Shown here in pieces: positions 1-12,877 of a stretch of DNA of 64,000 bases. Origin of the DNA: Heterodera schachtii (Eukaryota > Nematoda > Chromadorea > Rhabditida > Heteroderidae); the NCBI GenBank assembly GCA_023374025.1, contig SIJG01000009.1, positions 960,735 to 1,024,734 on the forward strand, written 5' to 3'. A program made the position numbers and the translations under genes. Position 1 is the stretch's first letter. Each line of letters begins with the position of its first letter. The notes beneath the pieces are model-generated. The model saw only the letters and a list, made by a program, of their open reading frames with translations, was not told the DNA's origin and did not search any database.

Positions 1-74
1 AAAAATAAACGTTAAGCAATGAATAAATAAAAATAATAATTATACGATGAATTTGCCCCAAAGTAATATTATCA

Positions 75-110
75 GCTGCCTCGCTGCCTGCCCCGCCGTA
101 CGCGCAGTAT
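75..110. repeat. GC-rich islet with CCGCCGTAC motif
   Basis: A short GC-rich island (ctgcctcgctgcctgccccg and on to the gcgcag end) in AT-rich DNA. It carries CCCGCCGTAC, which is the core of the GGCACCGCCGTAC family seen at 25.18, 25.63, 37.68 and 61.43 kb. Only about 10 bases agree, so membership in that family is an inference and may be chance. Confidence 0.2.
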
Positions 111-161
111 TCCTTAACATGAAAAGCTTGGCCGGGTTTCAACATTTTATTAGTAATAAAT

Positions 162-270
162 GGTGCTAGGACGAAGTTACAAAAGTATCAATGTGGGCGA
201 AGTTACAAAAAAATCAAGATGGGCGAAGTTACAAAAGTATCAATGTGGGCGAAGTTACAAAAAGTATCAA
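162..270. repeat. Minisatellite, about 26-bp unit, four copies
   Basis: A leader GGTGCTAGGACGAAGTTAC opens the array. It is followed by units that start GTGGGCGAAGTTAC and continue AAAAGTATCAAT, with small length changes in the A run. The leader and the GGGCGAAGT core recur in the array at 12878-12986, but the second half of the unit there is a different sequence. There is no sign of coding. Flanks are plain AT-rich DNA. Confidence 0.9.
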
Positions 271-697
271 TCATTGAAATATTAATTTAATTATTATTTA
301 AATTTAATTGGCTAATAATACATCCTAACTTATCTTAAACTTAGTATTTAGCGACAGTTTCAAGTGTCCTCTACTATTTAAGTAAATTTTAAAAAATTAG
401 TAAAACTTACAAAAATTATTAAGCAAAAAAATTCAAAAAATTTAGAGTGAACAATTTTGGCCCTAAATTTTTTGGAATTCAATAAAATTTTCGAAATTTT
501 ACTGAATGAAAGAGAATCTTTGGGCTATCTTTTCATATCAAGTTCGGTGTGATTAATTAAATATTTGAACAATTTTAATGCATTTAATCGACCTTACATT
601 TTTTGGATGACCATAAAATATACATTATTAATTCCTTCATAAATTTTTTCAGAAAAAACCAATTTTAATTTGATTTTAATATTTAGAAAAAGGCACC
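271..697. other. AT-rich stretch, nothing recognised
   Basis: No gene, RNA or repeat recognised. It is AT-rich with short runs of A and T. Confidence 0.5.
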
Positions 698-829
698 ACT
701 CGTACAATTTCTTAGTTTAGGCCTCGGCTTGTGGCTTAGTCCTAAGCTTTAGACTAGCCTAGGCTCGATTGGGTCAGGCTTAGGCTTAAGCAAGCTTTTT
801 TTGAAAAATGAATTTCCTTTTGTACGAGT
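698..829. repeat. Small inverted-repeat element with GC-rich core
   Basis: The ends are exact inverted repeats: ACTCGTACAA at 698-707 and TTGTACGAGT at 820-829. Between them is a GC-rich, low-complexity core (about 713-800) built from variants of GGCTTAG and its complement, including the palindromic GCTTAGTCCTAAGC. No target duplication was seen. The plan, short inverted ends around a hexamer-like core that also inverts, resembles 26099-26256 and the hAT-like element at 37.5 kb. TTAGGC occurs in the core but in no regular array, so this is not telomeric repeat. Confidence 0.5.
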
Positions 830-935
830 TTCTATTGACCCATCAACTTGTAAGTTATTATGAATACAAATGTGGCTTCATTTTTTTAAAGTCAATAATA
901 ATAATTAAAAAGTCTAATTTTTAAAAATTACTCAG

Positions 936-1004
936 CGTACACAACCATTGCTTGTTCGGGATAGAACATTATTCAAAGTTCTCAATGAAGGAATAACTAA
1001 GTGA
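936..1004 (+). CDS. Candidate exon, unknown protein
   Basis: The 22 codons run CGT ACA CAA CCA TTG and end at TGA. They begin directly after ATTACTCAG, a reasonable splice acceptor. The peptide includes QPLLVRDRTLFKVLNEG, with D, E, R and G far above the local AT background. A possible donor GTGAAG lies at 1001, just before the stop. No family recognised. It may pair with the candidate at 1493-1567, about 500 bp downstream on the same strand. The overlapping frame (VHNHCLFGIEHYSKF) is also open, so frame is not certain. Confidence 0.25.
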   Translation, partial: RTQPLLVRDRTLFKVLNEGITK

Positions 1005-1492
1005 AGAAATTATAATTGAATATTACAATTAAATAAATTTTTGCATTAAATAAAAAAATATCAATAAATATTTTTTCTGAATAAAATCATAAATAGAAAG
1101 CATTATTATGTTAAATATATTTTTTAAATAATATGTTTTATTTGATACAATGAAATATCACAAAGCTTTCTTACGTCAAGAAATGACATGATTCAACATG
1201 AATATTTCTTATTAAAGTAAAATGATAATATATTCAACTAACATTAATCCTTGCAAAAAAGAGTAATACAAACAAAATAAATAAAATATATATTGTGCTT
1301 ATAAAAACAAGTTATAAAAAAATAAAAAGCAAATTTATTTTTAATGTGAAACATTAGACATTCCAGAAATACAAAAATGCAATTGATAAAATTTAATAAA
1401 AAATAAAGTTTTAAATTTTAATTAGCACCAGAAAATAGTTTGATTAATAATTTTAACAATTATTTATTAAAAATTATCAGATATAAAAATAG

Positions 1493-1567
1493 TTACGCGA
1501 ACTTCGTAGAGAATATATCGTTGAGGCTCTAGCACATTTAAGAGATTTTTATTTAACATCAATATAA
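1493..1567 (+). CDS. Candidate exon, unknown protein
   Basis: An open stretch of 24 codons plus TAA follows AAAAATAG at 1492. The peptide contains LRELRREYIVEALAHLRD, a charged, helix-like sequence unlike translated AT-rich noise. It lies on the same strand as the 936-1004 candidate and could be a later exon of the same gene or of a decayed copy. The CGAACTTCGTAGAG string here recurs at 9693-9706, so it might instead belong to a dispersed repeat. No domain recognised. Confidence 0.25.
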   Translation, partial: LRELRREYIVEALAHLRDFYLTSI

Positions 1568-4500
1568 TATAAGCTAGATTCAAATTTATATGTAACTTTA
1601 TTTACAAAGTAATAATGAATGTTTATTCTGCTATATGTCTATTTCTATATTCATTTTTATTTTAACTTTTGTGTTCCTTGAAACAATCTTATATTTATAA
1701 TTTGTTAAATTTAGAGTTGTTAATTAATTTTTTATGAAAAGCAACAAGTTTTCTTGTTAAAATTTTTGTATTAAAATTTTGGCCTATTTGTTGGCAAAGA
1801 AATATTATATGTATTGATTATTTAAATTTTTGTTGTGAATTTTGCTTAAAAGTAACTTTAAATTGTTTATAAATTAGAAACTGGAAATTGCATTTGTTTA
1901 AATATTAAAAAAATAAAAATATTTAAAATTTAAGAAAAAAATATTACTTTTTAATTTTAAAAAAACTATCATTTATATTTTTTGAAATTATTACTTGCTA
2001 TGTTCCGATTACATACCACGCTTTCCTTCATGCTCATTAATGTGGTTTGTATTTATATATTTTTATATTTATTGTAATGAATTAATTCAGTTTATTCGTT
2101 TTATTTATCGGTATTAATTGTTTAAGTATTATTTGTTTTTTGTTGTTGTATCATTTAATGATAGGAGACAAAATGTAAAAACAAAAAAAAATTGGTAAAA
2201 ATTTAGCAGAATGGGTTTCACGCAGAAGGATACAACGTCGGACTAATTTTTAACAATAACTTTTTTCTTTCTCAACCAAATTAAACATTCTTAGTACATT
2301 CGAAAGCATTTGAAAAAAGCTATTTAACTGCAAATATCAAAAATTTGTATTCATGCACAAAAAAATCAGGTAAAATTTCGAAATACTAGCTTTTTGAGTT
2401 CCTTCTAGTCATAACTTTTTTGAAACCTTACGAAAATTTTTAAATTTTGCAAATTAATAATAATCAAACAGAGCTCTCAAACAACACCCTAAATCCTTAA
2501 TTTTATTGACAATGAAAACGTTATGGTTCAAAAGTTTTAAGACGACGTTTCAGCCGGCGACGTTTTGGGGTGCACCAATTCTTTAATTTTTTAGATATTT
2601 TTATTGATGCGTTAAAGAAAATTATTTGATAATTTACCAAAATTTAATACTATCTAACTTATGCAGAAGCAAGTTAATTTGTTAGATTAGCCAAAATTAT
2701 TCTAAAATAATCTAAAAATTTTTAATTGTTTATAATAACACACTTTCATTTAAATCAAATAAGTGGTTTTCGATATGCTTGATATAAATGTGCTATATAA
2801 TTTAAATTAGTATTGTCATGTTTTGTTATTTACCTGTATAATTTTATTATTAATGTTTAAAGATTCATGCATGAATATTAAATAGAATTGAAATCAATTG
2901 AATTATTAATTCATTTTATTTGTAGGAAAATAATATGATTTTTAAAGAATGTTTCTGTGATAGAAAAACAAGGAATAGATGTTGCCTTATTCTGTATTAG
3001 TTTAAAATGTCTTGATTATTTTCCATAGAATGAATTTACTAATAATGTTGTTTAATTTTTGAATAAGTTTAAAATAAATCACTTTTTTCTTTTAAAAGAT
3101 GTCAGAATATTATTTCTCTTAGTTAATGATATTATATATATTATTTCTATGCGTATTTGTATTTATTTTTAAATTTTACATTCAACTATCTTTTATTCAC
3201 TAAAGTTTTTTATTATTTCTAAAAATTTTCCTTGCCTCATTGAAATGTAAATGATGAAAACGTTGAGTGGCATAGTAATTCTTATTTTTATAAAATCTCA
3301 TTTAGTTTTTGTTTTACGCTTCTAATGTTTACAAAAAAAATAAATTATTTATTTAATCTTCTATTTTTAATTTTATTGGGATTTTTGATTTATTAGGAAA
3401 ATTAACTTTGATTAGAGTTATAAACGCAATAATTTGTTTAGTTAAATTATTTTAAAGGAAAAAGTTCGAGAAAACATTATTATTTGTTTTATTAAAAAAT
3501 TTAAATAATTTATTGCAAAATGGTTTATTTCATTTCTAGTTTTGTGAATTTATCTTGTTTCCGAACTAACTCAGCTTACATGCAATTCTTGTTGAAAGCA
3601 CTTTTTACCAATTTGATGTTTTAATGTATAATAAATTAATTAAATATAAAAATTAAAAGAAATAAATTTTGTTTTCCCGCCATGCGATAAATTGCGTCTT
3701 TTCTCCCTGTTCCCATGCGGTCGATATATTTTTGTATACATTCATTTATCCGAATGAATAATCATGATATTATTTAGCTTTCATGAGAAGATTTATTTTC
3801 AAGTAGTTGTATTTTATTTTATCCTTGAAATTTTCTTTGTGATCTTAATTTTTTAAATTTCAAATTTATTTACTTTTCAATTTATGATAATATATTTTGT
3901 TTCATTATGTTTATTGTTATTCTTTTATTTAAAGATTCTATATTTTTAGCTTTTTAAAAATTTCATTTTCCTTTTTAAAAAATAAATTAATATATTATTC
4001 GAAATTTTTTTACGAATGATCTTTATATTAAAAATTCAAATCATATTCTTAAAATTTATCATTTAACATTATTTTTATTCAGTTAGTTTAGGTTTTAATA
4101 ATAAATTAAATGAAAAGACTATATGACTTGCATGCCACCAAGATTAACAATCTAACATTACTTAAAAAAGGTACATTCCAAAAATTTGAAATTATGCTAT
4201 TGAATTAAATTTAATTTTAGCAAAATGTATTTTTAATGAGTGCACAAGAGAATAATTAACGATTTTTGATATTTGTTTAAAATTTTTAATTGTTTAATGC
4301 CTTTTTTAAACTATTTTAATAATTTTACCCAATTAGTTATTTTTAAAGGTTTTTGTTTTAGGTTTAATAAATTGTTTAAATTAATATCATATCCCAATGT
4401 TTTCAAAAACTGACCTCTGCAGGCAATAATGAAAATCTTGTGCCCGCTACAGTGATGTTAAAATTCCTATCATATAAAGTAACTCACATTATTTAATTAC

Positions 4501-5480
4501 TCCTTTTTTTGGTTTTAAATTTTCTATTTCTTATTATGCTACTTTTGGGAAAATCTTATACTCTTGAATACATTAAATTTTTTGTACAATTATATTTTTT
4601 AAAGAGGATTTTTATTCAAAATTATTATTTAATATAATTTTATATTTTATTACTTGTATTTTTGCATTTAAAATCAAAATATCAATATTTGTTAAATTTA
4701 AAAAAATTGTGCTTATTCTAATCCTATAATAAAGATAATATTCGAATTTCTTTTATGAATGGTCTTTATATATTTGGCTATCATTTGCAGAAGGATTCTC
4801 ATCATATTATTAAAATTATAATAAGCTTTATTTTTTGATAATATGAAATATTATTCGTTTTTCTTAAGTTTCCTGAAAATTATGTTATTTTCATGAGTAT
4901 TTTCTACTTTTATTTAAATTTTACCATCAATCGTTATTATTTTCCTGAAATTTATTATTTTAAAATTTTTACACTTTAATAAAGTAAATAATGAAATCCA
5001 ATGTAAGAATTTTTTTTTTAGTTTACACATGTTGAGCGTCGGATCCGAATATATTTGCAATCATTTCCCAGATTTTATAATTATTGTTTTTGGCTATTTA
5101 TCAAGTATTTATCATTTAATATCTGTGTCTTTTTTATATTCGAATGATTTAAGATTAATATTTAGTAATTATTTTTTAAACTAAAATTTAATTAATCTAA
5201 TTTCAGTCAAAACGATTTGATTTCAAAAATATATCTCTAGTTCTCTTGACTTTCTGACACATTTTTTAGTCCTTCATTGATGTTGTGACATTTTGTAATA
5301 ATTTGAATTAAATGTTATAAAGAATTATTAATAAGGGCTTTTCAGACAATTTATATATTTTTTTCAATTGATGTCCGGCGAATATGCAAAGGAAACTCTT
5401 CAGTTTAAATTTATGTCTTTTTATTTTAGTCAAGGAATCATTGTCTATCGCAAATTAATTATCGGATAAATTAAGATTTT
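1568..5480. other. Gene-poor AT-rich stretch
   Basis: No reliable gene or RNA. Two GC-richer islets stand out: 1993-2042 (around catgctcattaa) and 2515-2575 (gacgacgtttcagccggcg). A third at 3673-3725 (cccgccatgcg...cccatgcggtcg) is open on the plus strand with FPPCDKLRLFSLFPCGR, which is too little to call an exon. Otherwise it is AT-rich low-complexity DNA, with weak similarity between 3990-4080 and 4740-4870 that may be a worn duplication. Confidence 0.4.
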
Positions 5481-5997
5481 AGCTTTTTTGCTTTTAAATA
5501 TTGTCTATCATCATTAAAAATATGATTACTATTAATAATGTTCATTCATTTATCCTCCTCTTTGTTTCCTTCTAATACTAAATTGTATATATTCTTAGAT
5601 TTTATCCTCCACTTCACGGAATTATCAGCGATTTCGTTTTACATAATTCTTTTAAAAATTTTGTTTATTAGAATTCATTTAGAAAAAAATTCATATTTTT
5701 TAGTGAAAGATATTCAAAAATATAAATAATAATAATATCATAGACAATTTTGTTTTAATTGTATTATGTAATTTAATTTAATTTTTTGACTATATACATA
5801 CATTTTTAAATGTTTTTAAAATTTGAAAATAGAAAACTTTTTAACAAACAATAGATCATGAAATATTGATTAATATTTTTTAATTATCGTATTTTTTATA
5901 TCGGTTTATGTCTAAGTTCTTAACATTTAATGCTATGGCATCCCGATTTTTCTGAGCGGAAGAATTCTAAGTTGTTATTGTTATAAGAAATAAGTTA
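5481..5997. repeat. Direct segmental duplication, copy 1
   Basis: About 515 bp that align with 6591-7068 in the same orientation. Shared blocks include tgcttttaaatattgtctat, tttgtttccttctaatac, gattttatcctccac, atcagcgatttcgtttta, tttttagtgaaag and tctgagcggaagaattctaa. The last block is the best preserved. Differences are substitutions and small AT-rich indels, mostly in the middle. No inverted ends or target duplication were found, so it may be a dispersed repeat or a local duplication. The 63-codon frame at 5538-5729 is not shared intact by the second copy and is treated as chance. Confidence 0.9.
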
Positions 5998-6590
5998 TAT
6001 ACCATAAGCATGATTTGTTATAAAGTTGAAAATTGAGATTACTTTTATATTATTTTTTTATATATAAAGTCTTTGACAAAATATTTGATTTAATTAAAAG
6101 TTTACATATACAGTGTATTTTATCATATTTTTTAGGCACACATTAAGAATTTATGAATATAAATTTTTACGTGTTGGTATTTTAACATTTTTTTATTGAA
6201 CCAGTTTTTTTTGCTCCTTTGTGAATTCGTTTGGTAGTGAGTTGAGGTGTAGTTTATTTGGTTGTTTTGTAGTGCAATTCTTCTAGAGCCGGTATGGAAT
6301 TTTTTTTAATTTAAATTCAATTATTTCAATAGGTATTATTTTTTTTATATTTAATATCAAAAATTAAAATTCGTCATTTTGATTTTTTAACTAAAGGTTT
6401 AAAGTAAAATCTTTACTAACTTTAACATTAAATCATGCTGTAATAATGCAAATAAAGAGTTCATGAACCCTGATGCTATATTATTTTAATTATTTTTGTC
6501 TTTTAATTTCAAATAAATTAAAGAGAAATGAGCATCATATTAATTAACGTTATCTGACTTCTCCCTTAAAAACTAAAATGGAAAATTTTA

Positions 6591-7068
6591 ACTTTTTTTT
6601 TGCTTTTAAATATTGTCTATTGTCATTAAAAATATGTATTACTAATTAATAATATTCATTCATTCATCCATTCATATGATATTATTTGAAAAGATTGTTC
6701 ATTCATTTATTACCTTTTGTTTCCTTCTAATACGAAATTGCATATATTTTGGATTTTATCCTCCACAACATGGAATTGATCAGCGATTTCGTTTTATATA
6801 ATTCTTTTAAAAAATTGTTCATTAATTGAATTATTTAAGAAAAAAAAATCATACTTTTTAGTGAAAGAATCATAAAAATAAATAATAATAAAAACATTGG
6901 TTGATATTTTTTAGAATTTTAATTTAATCGACCCAAAAGATATTAATTTATTTTTAATTATAGTAGGTTTTTATAGGTTATGTCTAAGTTCTTAACATTT
7001 AAGTCTATCGCATCTCGATTTTTCTGAGCGGAAGAATTCTAAGTTGTTATTGTTATAAGAAATAAGTT
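6591..7068. repeat. Direct segmental duplication, copy 2
   Basis: Second copy of the 5481-5997 repeat, about 1.1 kb downstream in direct orientation. The end, through tctgagcggaagaattctaa and gttgttattgttataagaaa, is nearly identical to the end of copy 1. After that point the two flanks diverge at once, which marks a sharp right boundary. Confidence 0.9.
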
Positions 7069-9677
7069 TTAATCATTATAATTTTGATTTTGATTTTATA
7101 ATAAAATTGATTTAATTTTTGCTTCTGTATGATTAATATAATACAATCACAATAATCATTTGGGAAATTAGTTTTCATTAATAATCGAAATGTTAATACT
7201 TATACCTTTATTGTTATGATTAATTTTCATGATTTATTTCTCTACATATTTAGTTAACAATTTAATAAGCTTTTATTGTACTTAAGATAAAAACAAAATA
7301 ATTATGCATTTTTAATTATTGTAATTAAGAAATAATAGTGACAAACGGTCAAATTATCTATTATATAATTATTTAAATTTTACTTTTAAATATTTTTGTC
7401 TTCATTTTAATTTGCCAAAAGATTCGCATTAAATGGTATCAGGACAAGGAACTATAAGATATAGATTTTGTTCGATTACATCATAACAATAACATATGAA
7501 ATTGTCATAAAGAGATAAAAAAATCAATTTAATATTGGCATAACAATTACTAAAATAAATAGCCCATTTTCATTTATCTGTTAGAGATATACTAAATCAT
7601 TTCATATTAGTCCAAAAAATGACTGAAAAGAAAAATAACTAAAATATATTGGCATTAATGTAATTAATTATTTATAAATGTTAGATATTGTTTATATCTT
7701 CAAAATAATTATAAATAAAAATGTTAAATGAAAAATGTTTTATAAAACCAAAACTACTAATGTTAAAAATTAAATTAATTGATTACTAAAAAAGAGAGTA
7801 GAAATAATTTTAACTATATGCTCATGACAGTAAATGAATAATTTAATAATATTAAATCGAAACAAACAAAACCATAAAAACAATTTCATAACGAGGGATC
7901 ATAATAATAATGAAATATAGTTAATTAGTTTTACAAAAAAATTTATCTTTATATATAAATAATCTAATAATATCAAGTTAATTAATATTGAAAATATGTT
8001 AACTTTAAAAATATCCTTCATATTATATACTTTAAATATATATTCAAAATAAAATTTTTACTAATAATATAACTTTATAATAAAGTAATAAAAATTAACT
8101 TGTCGTATTTATTGGTTACATAAAGTGAACGAAGTGTGGACTGTTCTAAAGAGTCTATGGAAAGAACAAATATGACACTCTGGCTCCGCCCGTGAGAACT
8201 AAAAAATTTTTTTATAAAACAATTCTTTATTTCTATAAACAACTGAACAAAGAATTTTTTGCCCATAAATAAGAAAAGTCTGATTAGTAATAAAAGTTAG
8301 TCCAAGCAAGAATAACATTTAATAAAACATTACTCATGGAACTTTTTTCCAATAGTTTTTGAAGTTCTCTTACTCCAAGCACAATTAAAGTTCACACCAA
8401 TTATTTTGAAGAATTTTATTAAAATAATACGAATAAGTTAAATGTTGAGAAAAATATTATTTTGATCGATTTGACATTTATAGAGACAACTTCTTAATAG
8501 ATTTTTATAAAAGTAATTTATTCGGTTTGATTTTTTCTCCAAATTACGATTCGTGATCGATTTTAATTAAATTATAAATGAAAAAATGTTATAATAGCAT
8601 AATAAAATTTATTATATCTTTTTCTCATTACATTTTTTCAAAATAAGGTTTAAACTTTTTATTTCAAAAATTCATTTTATTTTATTAAATTTTAAGTTTT
8701 AATATTTATAAATATTTTGTTGTCACGATTTATTATTAATTTCATACAATTTAATTGAACATTATTATGCTTTCAATTATATTTTTTCCATGATCCATCA
8801 TTTTTGTGTGATTTGTGTTTCAAATATCTTATATTATGATAACGTATATCCGATTAAATAAATATCGGTTAAATTTTTTTATTTTTAACTCATTAATTTT
8901 TTATTTATGTTTTTCAATTGAATTATACATTTCTTAAAAGAAAAATTATTTGTTATATTTTCTATGAATATTCAAACGAATTATAATTTTAATGACAGTT
9001 TCTTTTAAATAAGAACACCTGCCTGTATTTAAAAATATTTTTATATATAAGTTAATAAAAATTTCTTATGTTACAGTTTGTAGGTATGTTGACGCCAACT
9101 AAAAGTGCTCGCTTTTATAGCTTATTGTTATAATAATTTTTACTTGACTTTTTATTTTAATATTATATTTTTTGATTGTTTTTAAAAATAAGTTTATTAT
9201 TTTAAATTATTTGTTTGCTGTCCATTTTGTTTTTGTTATTTATTGATTTGATTTATACAGTTTTTCAACGAAGTTAATATCAATTTTTNTGCTGTTTTAA
9301 ATTAAGTTAAATATTCCATAAAACTTGTTGTTTATCATGTAGTTCTTGATAAGCAAATTTTTTGACCCATTTTTGTTGTTGAAGATTCAATGTTTCGTAA
9401 TATTTTATTTTAAGATTTTTCTTTTATCTAATAAAACTTTTTCTCAATTATTTTCAATTAGTTGTTTATTAATTGTTTCATTTTATTAATTGTATAATAA
9501 ATATTCGTCTATTTATAATCCATAAATTTTGAGTTTTCGACTTTTTGTTCGTTTAATATAGCGATTCCAAAGATTTGAAGAAAACGAATTTAAAAAAATT
9601 TTAAACGATTTTTTTGTTTAAATTTATCACTAATAAAGTTACTAGTTCTAGTAAAACAATTTTAAATACTATTAGTA
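7069..9677. other. Gene-poor AT-rich stretch with one ambiguous base
   Basis: No gene recognised. A small GC-richer islet at 8128-8200 (ctggctccgcccgtgagaac) lies inside a chance minus-strand frame. The single N is at 9289. A short motif (gttgacgccaactaaaagtg) at 9090 resembles nothing named. Confidence 0.4.
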
Positions 9678-9811
9678 TTTTCTTTACACGGCGCGCTAAC
9701 TTCGTAGAGGTTCGCAACTTCCAGTGTTTTGAATTTTATGAAATTAGAAATAATCAAGAGAAATTTGCTTATTTTGAGTCGACAACATTTATCTCTTCAA
9801 GATTTCAATAA
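9678..9811 (+). CDS. Weak candidate coding fragment
   Basis: The open frame ends at TAA (9809-9811). Its second half reads like protein (NFVEVRNFQCFEFYEIRNN, then QEKFAYFESTTF), with more Glu than expected. The start is not defined: no ATG lies in this part, and the frame upstream is low-complexity. The GC-rich start (cggcgcgctaacttcgtaga) shares ACTTCGTAGAG with 1501-1511 and may be repeat-derived. Chance is a serious alternative. Confidence 0.15.
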
Positions 9812-11540
9812 TAAGATATTATAAAATTTAAAATAATAATTTGGTTTACTTTTTAAACTTGTTTATAAAAAATTATCCATTCATTAAAATTTTGAAATTT
9901 CTATTATTATTCTATTTTTATTGCATTAAAATTTCGTTGTTTCTTTTTATTAATACCATAGCGTTTGTGCTAAATAGCCGGATTTTGTAAAACCACGTAA
10001 TTATCTTATACCGAAATAAAAAAAGTTCATTCATAAAATTATTATTTATTTGCAAAATAAATAATTTTATCATGTTTTAATATATTTTTAGTTTATTTTT
10101 AAGATCAAAAATTGTATTTAAATATCTCAAAGTAAAACCTTGGATAATAACATTTTTTACGAAATAGAAGGTATAAAAAAGAGTGTCTCCTAAAAATTGG
10201 AATTTGACCCACTAAATTTTTCTAGAATTTTTTATGATCAAAAATGAAAAAATTTTTATTTGAAATATTTCAATATTTTAAAAATTTATACCAAATTATT
10301 TTGCCGGTCTTACAATTTATACTTATATTTTAACATTTTTTTAATTAAAAGTTATTTCAATTTTTCACCATATGCTTAATATTTTGCTTTTAAGTAAAAA
10401 TGGTATTTATTATTTTTATTTTTTAAGATTTTATTTGCATATGCTTACGTCACAAGCAGAGTAGTTCTCCTGCAAGTCTTTGTATTGCTCCATATATTTT
10501 ATTCATAGATTTTTTAAATTATCTTTCCCATCAAATTTTATAAAACAATTTAAATTATACTTAATTAGCTAAAGGATTTACATATGTTTATTTTTATATA
10601 TTATGGAAGATAATTTAAAAACTTGCTTCATAATACGTCATTATTTATGCAGAATTACTTTTAAATATACAATAGAAATATCTTAATTAATTATTAGATA
10701 ATATATATAAATTTTTTAAATATTTTTAATTATGCAAATTATTTGGATTTTCGCTTAAAATTCTTCGATAGTCATTTATTTGTAGTTTGTATTAAAAAAT
10801 TTGATATTTAGTTTTTTCATTTTTTTTATTAAACCTGAGCAGGTTCGTTTGAATATTGTAAGCTTTTCTTTTGCAAGCTCGTAACAATATGATTCTTTTA
10901 AATTCGAATTCTCTAATTTGTTTTTTAACTATTTATTTATTAAATAAATTTTTTATTTTGTAATATTATTAGTTTATCTTAGCAATTCATATCAATATAT
11001 TTATATTCACGTATTTCCAATATATATATAGTTAAAAAAGATTTTTGTTTTAAAATATATTTGTAATTAAAGAATATTTTTGTAACGGACATTTTTTCTC
11101 GCCTTCTCGCCATCATTTCTTTTTGTTTCAAGCATTTAGAGAAACCGTTTTTAAGCACGGCATTCTGCTAATTTTTAAAAATTTATAAGTTATTTGGATT
11201 TTATGATTTTTAAAGAATTTATCCGAAAACGACGAACACTATCAAGCAATCATTTTTCGAGATCTTTCGATTGCTTACTTATTTAGAATTTTTGACTTTA
11301 AATGAGTTTTTTTTTGGCCTGAGATGGACGTTTCAGTCAACAAATATAAAAATTGAGAATTTTAAGTTAGTGAATGAAATGTTTAATTAAAAAATTGGTA
11401 GCTATTGTGCGGTGTCAAATAAAAATGACCAAATTAAAAGTTGAAATTAAAAAAGTGAGCTAAAATTGTAAACATTTTTGCGACGTGGGGTTTCAAAATA
11501 ATCAATCAATATTTAGATGGCGAAAAAATACACGTATTAA
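9812..11540. other. AT-rich stretch, nothing recognised
   Basis: No gene or RNA. A small inverted repeat AAGCAATC...GATTGCTT is seen near 11245-11275. The interval 11300-11520 is slightly GC-richer and leads into the tandem array. Confidence 0.4.
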
Positions 11541-11840
11541 TCAAAGGGGTGCCACCCGGTGCTGGCATAAAAAAGGACGTGACCAGCAATTTCGCAATTT
11601 TCTAGGCGGGGTGAATGAAAAGATGCCACCACAGTACCGGCAAAAAATGATCACATGACCAGCGATTTCACAATTGTCTGGGGGAATCAAAGGGTGCCAC
11701 TCCGGCGCAGGCATAAAAAATGCGCACTTGACCAGAAATTTGGCAACTTTTTTGTAAGGAGAGAACAAAGAAGGTGTGCCATACGGTACCGGCATAAAAA
11801 AGGCACGTGACCATAATTTGCAATTTTTTGCAAAGAATTG
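11541..11840. repeat. Divergent minisatellite, four units of 71-78 bp
   Basis: The units start at about 11541, 11616, 11687 and 11765. Each has the plan AAAGG(n)TGCCA, then a GGT(A/G)C(C/T)GGCATAAAAAA segment, then a variant of CACGTGACCA, then an ATTTnGCAATTTT stretch. The units differ at many positions, so the array is old. Overlapping minus-strand frames arise from the array and are not treated as genes. Confidence 0.9.
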
Positions 11841-12877
11841 GTTTTGAATTAAAAAAAATCATTTGAACAATAAATTTATAATATATCGAGAAAAAAATTA
11901 ATACACATTATTTTTTATAATTTTATCAAAGATAAAAATAAACATTAAAACATTCATTTTTATCATTTTACAAAGAAAAAGTTTATTATTAATTAATGAA
12001 ATAATAAATAGCGATTAAAATTAAATCAAGAATTAATTTATGTGTGTTGTTCAAAAATATAATCAAAATCATGTAAAAAAAAAAAAATTAAATTCTGTGG
12101 CATTCTCGGACGAATCGCAAACCAAAACAATTACAAAAATTTTTTCACAACCTAAATTTGAGTGCAATACTGAAAATTTATCTAAATTAGCGATTAACTG
12201 ACATTCGAATATCGAAATAAAAATTTAAAAAAAATTAAAAAGAAAGTTTATTATAATTATTTAAAAATAATCAAATATATAATATTAATTAATGCAAAAA
12301 ATATTTTAAAATAAACAATTATTTAAAAATATTGTACGTAAATAATTACTACGAAAAAATTTTCCTTCTAAGATTAATAGAAAAATAGCGTTCAACCTTT
12401 TGAGTGTGCATTCCAATTTCATTACGACATTTTAAAATAACATAGTGCCAATATGAAAAAAATATGAGCACTCTAATATGAAATCTAGGCAAAAACAAAG
12501 CGACCAAATAAAATAAATAGTGAAAAAAAGCTTTTATTTTTTTGATTTTCTATAAATTAAAAGTACAATATTTAGTATTATTATAATACTTGTTATGTTT
12601 GGTAGAAAAAATAGGTCAAAATAGGTTTTTAAATTTTTTTATATTTTTAGGCTCTAAAAAATAAAAGCCTAAAATAAGCTCTAATAACACGAAAAGTTGC
12701 TTAACTACCACAAAAACAAAACATTTTTCGTTCATTGCAAGCCACTGGGAGCTCAAGAAAAGAATAGACTAAAACTTAAAAATTCATCCCTAATTATCAT
12801 AGACTCTATAATTTTGTTCATTCGTCCATAAACTTCCATTAGAATACTAAACAACTCAAAATCTATTTATATTGTTT
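11841..12877. other. AT-rich stretch with a small hairpin
   Basis: No gene recognised. A hairpin with arms TTTTAGGCT and AGCCTAAAA lies at about 12645-12674. Poly-A at 12076-12087. Confidence 0.4.

Noticed and set aside
713..800. Interstitial telomere (TTAGGC)n
   Set aside because: The hexamer occurs only a few times, out of register and in both orientations; better explained as the core of a small inverted element.
11541..11862. 84- and 64-codon minus-strand ORFs
   Set aside because: Produced by the 71-78-bp tandem array in two frames.
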